From CBDCVN01 sp965223045 (GTDB lineage Bacteria > Deinococcota > Deinococci > Deinococcales > Trueperaceae), in assembly GCA_965223045.1 (NCBI GenBank), contig CBDCVN010000013.1, positions 1,364,001 to 1,428,000 on the forward strand: DNA of 64,000 nt. Direction: 5' to 3'. This document shows, one piece after another, positions 63,192 through 64,000 of the stretch. The notes beneath the pieces are model-generated. The model was not told the DNA's origin. It made no database searches and worked only from the letters and a program-made list of their open reading frames with translations. A program made the translations under genes and the position numbers. Within the stretch, counting starts at the first letter, position 1. Each line of letters starts with the position of its first letter.

Positions 63192-64000
63192 ATGTTGATA
63201 GTCGATCCAAGGCACCCTCAATTGAGCATTACTAAGCAATGTGAGTTACTAAAACTGAATCGTAGTAGTTATTACTATCGACCTACAAGAATCAGCGATC
63301 TCAATGAATGCTTGATGCAAAGGATAGATGAGTTATATACGAATCATCCTTTTCTAGGTTATCGCAAGATAACAGCAATGCTCAATGGAGAAGGCTATAA
63401 AGTCAATCACAAAAGAGTATATCGTTTGATGTGTCTGATGGGTTTGCAAGCTATATATGCCAAACCCAAACTAAGTAAACCAAAGGAAGGACATAAAATT
63501 TACCCATACCTTCTGAAAAACAAAATCATAAACAAACCAAATCAGGTATGGGCTAGTGATATTACGTATATACGTTTGCAAGGAGGATATTGCTATCTGG
63601 TAGTAGTAATGGATTGGTATAGCCGTTATGTTGTTTCATGGGAAGTTTCGAATAGCATGAAAGCAGAGTTTTGTATAGAAGCATTAGAAGAGGCGTTGGA
63701 AGGAGAGAAGCCAGAGATATTCAATACAGATCAAGGTAGTCAGTACACAAGTCATGAGTTTACGGATATATTGAAGGCAAACGAAATAGCAATCAGCATG
63801 GACGGAAGAGGGTGCTACATGGATAATATATTTACAGAAAGGTTGTGGAGAACGGTAAAGTATGAAGAAGTATATCTAAAGGAATACAAAAATATAGAGC
63901 AAGGAAGGGAAGAAATAGGAAAGTACTTACAATTTTATAACAGTGAACGTCCGCATCAATCATTGCAGTACAAAACGCCTGAATTAGTTTACAGAGAGGA
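63192..64000 (+). CDS. IS3-family transposase OrfB, copy 2 (partial)
   Basis: Open from ATG at 63192 to the window edge, about 269 residues, with VWASDITYIRL, IFNTDQGSQYTS and FTERLWRTVKYEE all present. Only the last nine or so residues are outside. Sequence agrees with copy 1 throughout. Confidence 0.92.
   Translation, partial: MLIVDPRHPQLSITKQCELLKLNRSSYYYRPTRISDLNECLMQRIDELYTNHPFLGYRKITAMLNGEGYKVNHKRVYRLMCLMGLQAIYAKPKLSKPKEGHKIYPYLLKNKIINKPNQVWASDITYIRLQGGYCYLVVVMDWYSRYVVSWEVSNSMKAEFCIEALEEALEGEKPEIFNTDQGSQYTSHEFTDILKANEIAISMDGRGCYMDNIFTERLWRTVKYEEVYLKEYKNIEQGREEIGKYLQFYNSERPHQSLQYKTPELVYRE

Larger units (their letters stand above)
62797..64000 (+). mobile_element. IS3-family insertion sequence, copy 2 (runs off the window)
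   Basis: Starts TGAGCTTACCCCCAAAAACT, the same end as copy 1 (read from 33120). Orientation is opposite to copy 1. The right end is outside the window. Confidence 0.92.

Overview
The window looks like one AT-rich bacterial chromosome segment that has been heavily invaded by mobile DNA. The left 10 kb is ordinary host sequence: a cell-envelope glycosylation cluster on the minus strand, then rpsT (ribosomal protein S20), a TrmJ-type tRNA 2'-O-methyltransferase and three tRNA genes (Ser-TGA, Ser-GCT, Arg-ACG, all with encoded CCA) behind a near-consensus sigma70 promoter. The organism is a low-GC bacterium. Its phylum cannot be fixed from these genes, although the FG-GAP, Rpn-type nuclease and tail-collar proteins are of kinds common in cyanobacteria and large-genome proteobacteria.

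From the tRNA cluster rightward, mobile DNA dominates. A complete Tn3-family transposon lies at 10.1-13.8 kb and a second, closely related one at 40.2-44.0 kb. A third Tn3 family is truncated (46.2-48.4 kb), a fourth element is a stub (49.3 kb), a Tn21-type res-tnpR survives alone (49.6-50.3 kb), and a fifth Tn3 is a tnpR-tnpA fragment (59.5-61.0 kb). Two short non-autonomous elements (39.3-39.6 and 59.3-59.5 kb) carry only the terminal repeats and res-like DNA of parents that are also present here. Insertion sequences of the IS481-like, IS701, IS5-like (two copies), IS3 (two copies), IS630 and IS4/IS1380-like types are also present. Most of them split host genes, and in five cases excising the element in silco restores an open frame, so these insertions look recent.

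The interrupted genes are a small secreted Pro/Asn-rich protein (15.7-17.5 kb), an exonuclease VII large-subunit-like protein with a C-terminal membrane anchor (18.3-20.9 kb), a very large DEAD/DEAH helicase with a DUF1998-type end (22.9-28.75 kb), a serine recombinase (31.5-33.5 kb), a DUF1697 protein (37.7-39.3 kb) and a DUF432-like protein (62.3-62.8 kb). The helicase and its translationally coupled 698-residue partner (28.75-30.85 kb) resemble Druantia-type defence loci, but this is inference.

The 39.6-46.2 kb stretch, leaving out Tn3, is a plasmid maintenance module: the C-terminal part of a replication-initiator-like protein, AT-rich direct repeats, a ParA ATPase with a small partner, and a truncated DNA-transfer-type ATPase. 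From 48.5 to 54.0 kb there is a run of toxin-antitoxin genes (ParDE-like, TacAT-like, HigBA-like, and a Phd antitoxin with a truncated PIN toxin), an orphan DNA methyltransferase and small plasmid-type proteins.

The most interesting candidate for an undescribed system is at 54.1-59.3 kb. An EAD1 (effector-associated domain 1) protein lies tail-to-tail with a large HTH-TPR protein that carries a cysteine cluster. A divergent gene beyond it has been cut by a Tn3 miniature element, and two small membrane proteins lie on the other side. EAD domains are known from regulated biological-conflict systems, and the rest of this arrangement is unfamiliar to me.
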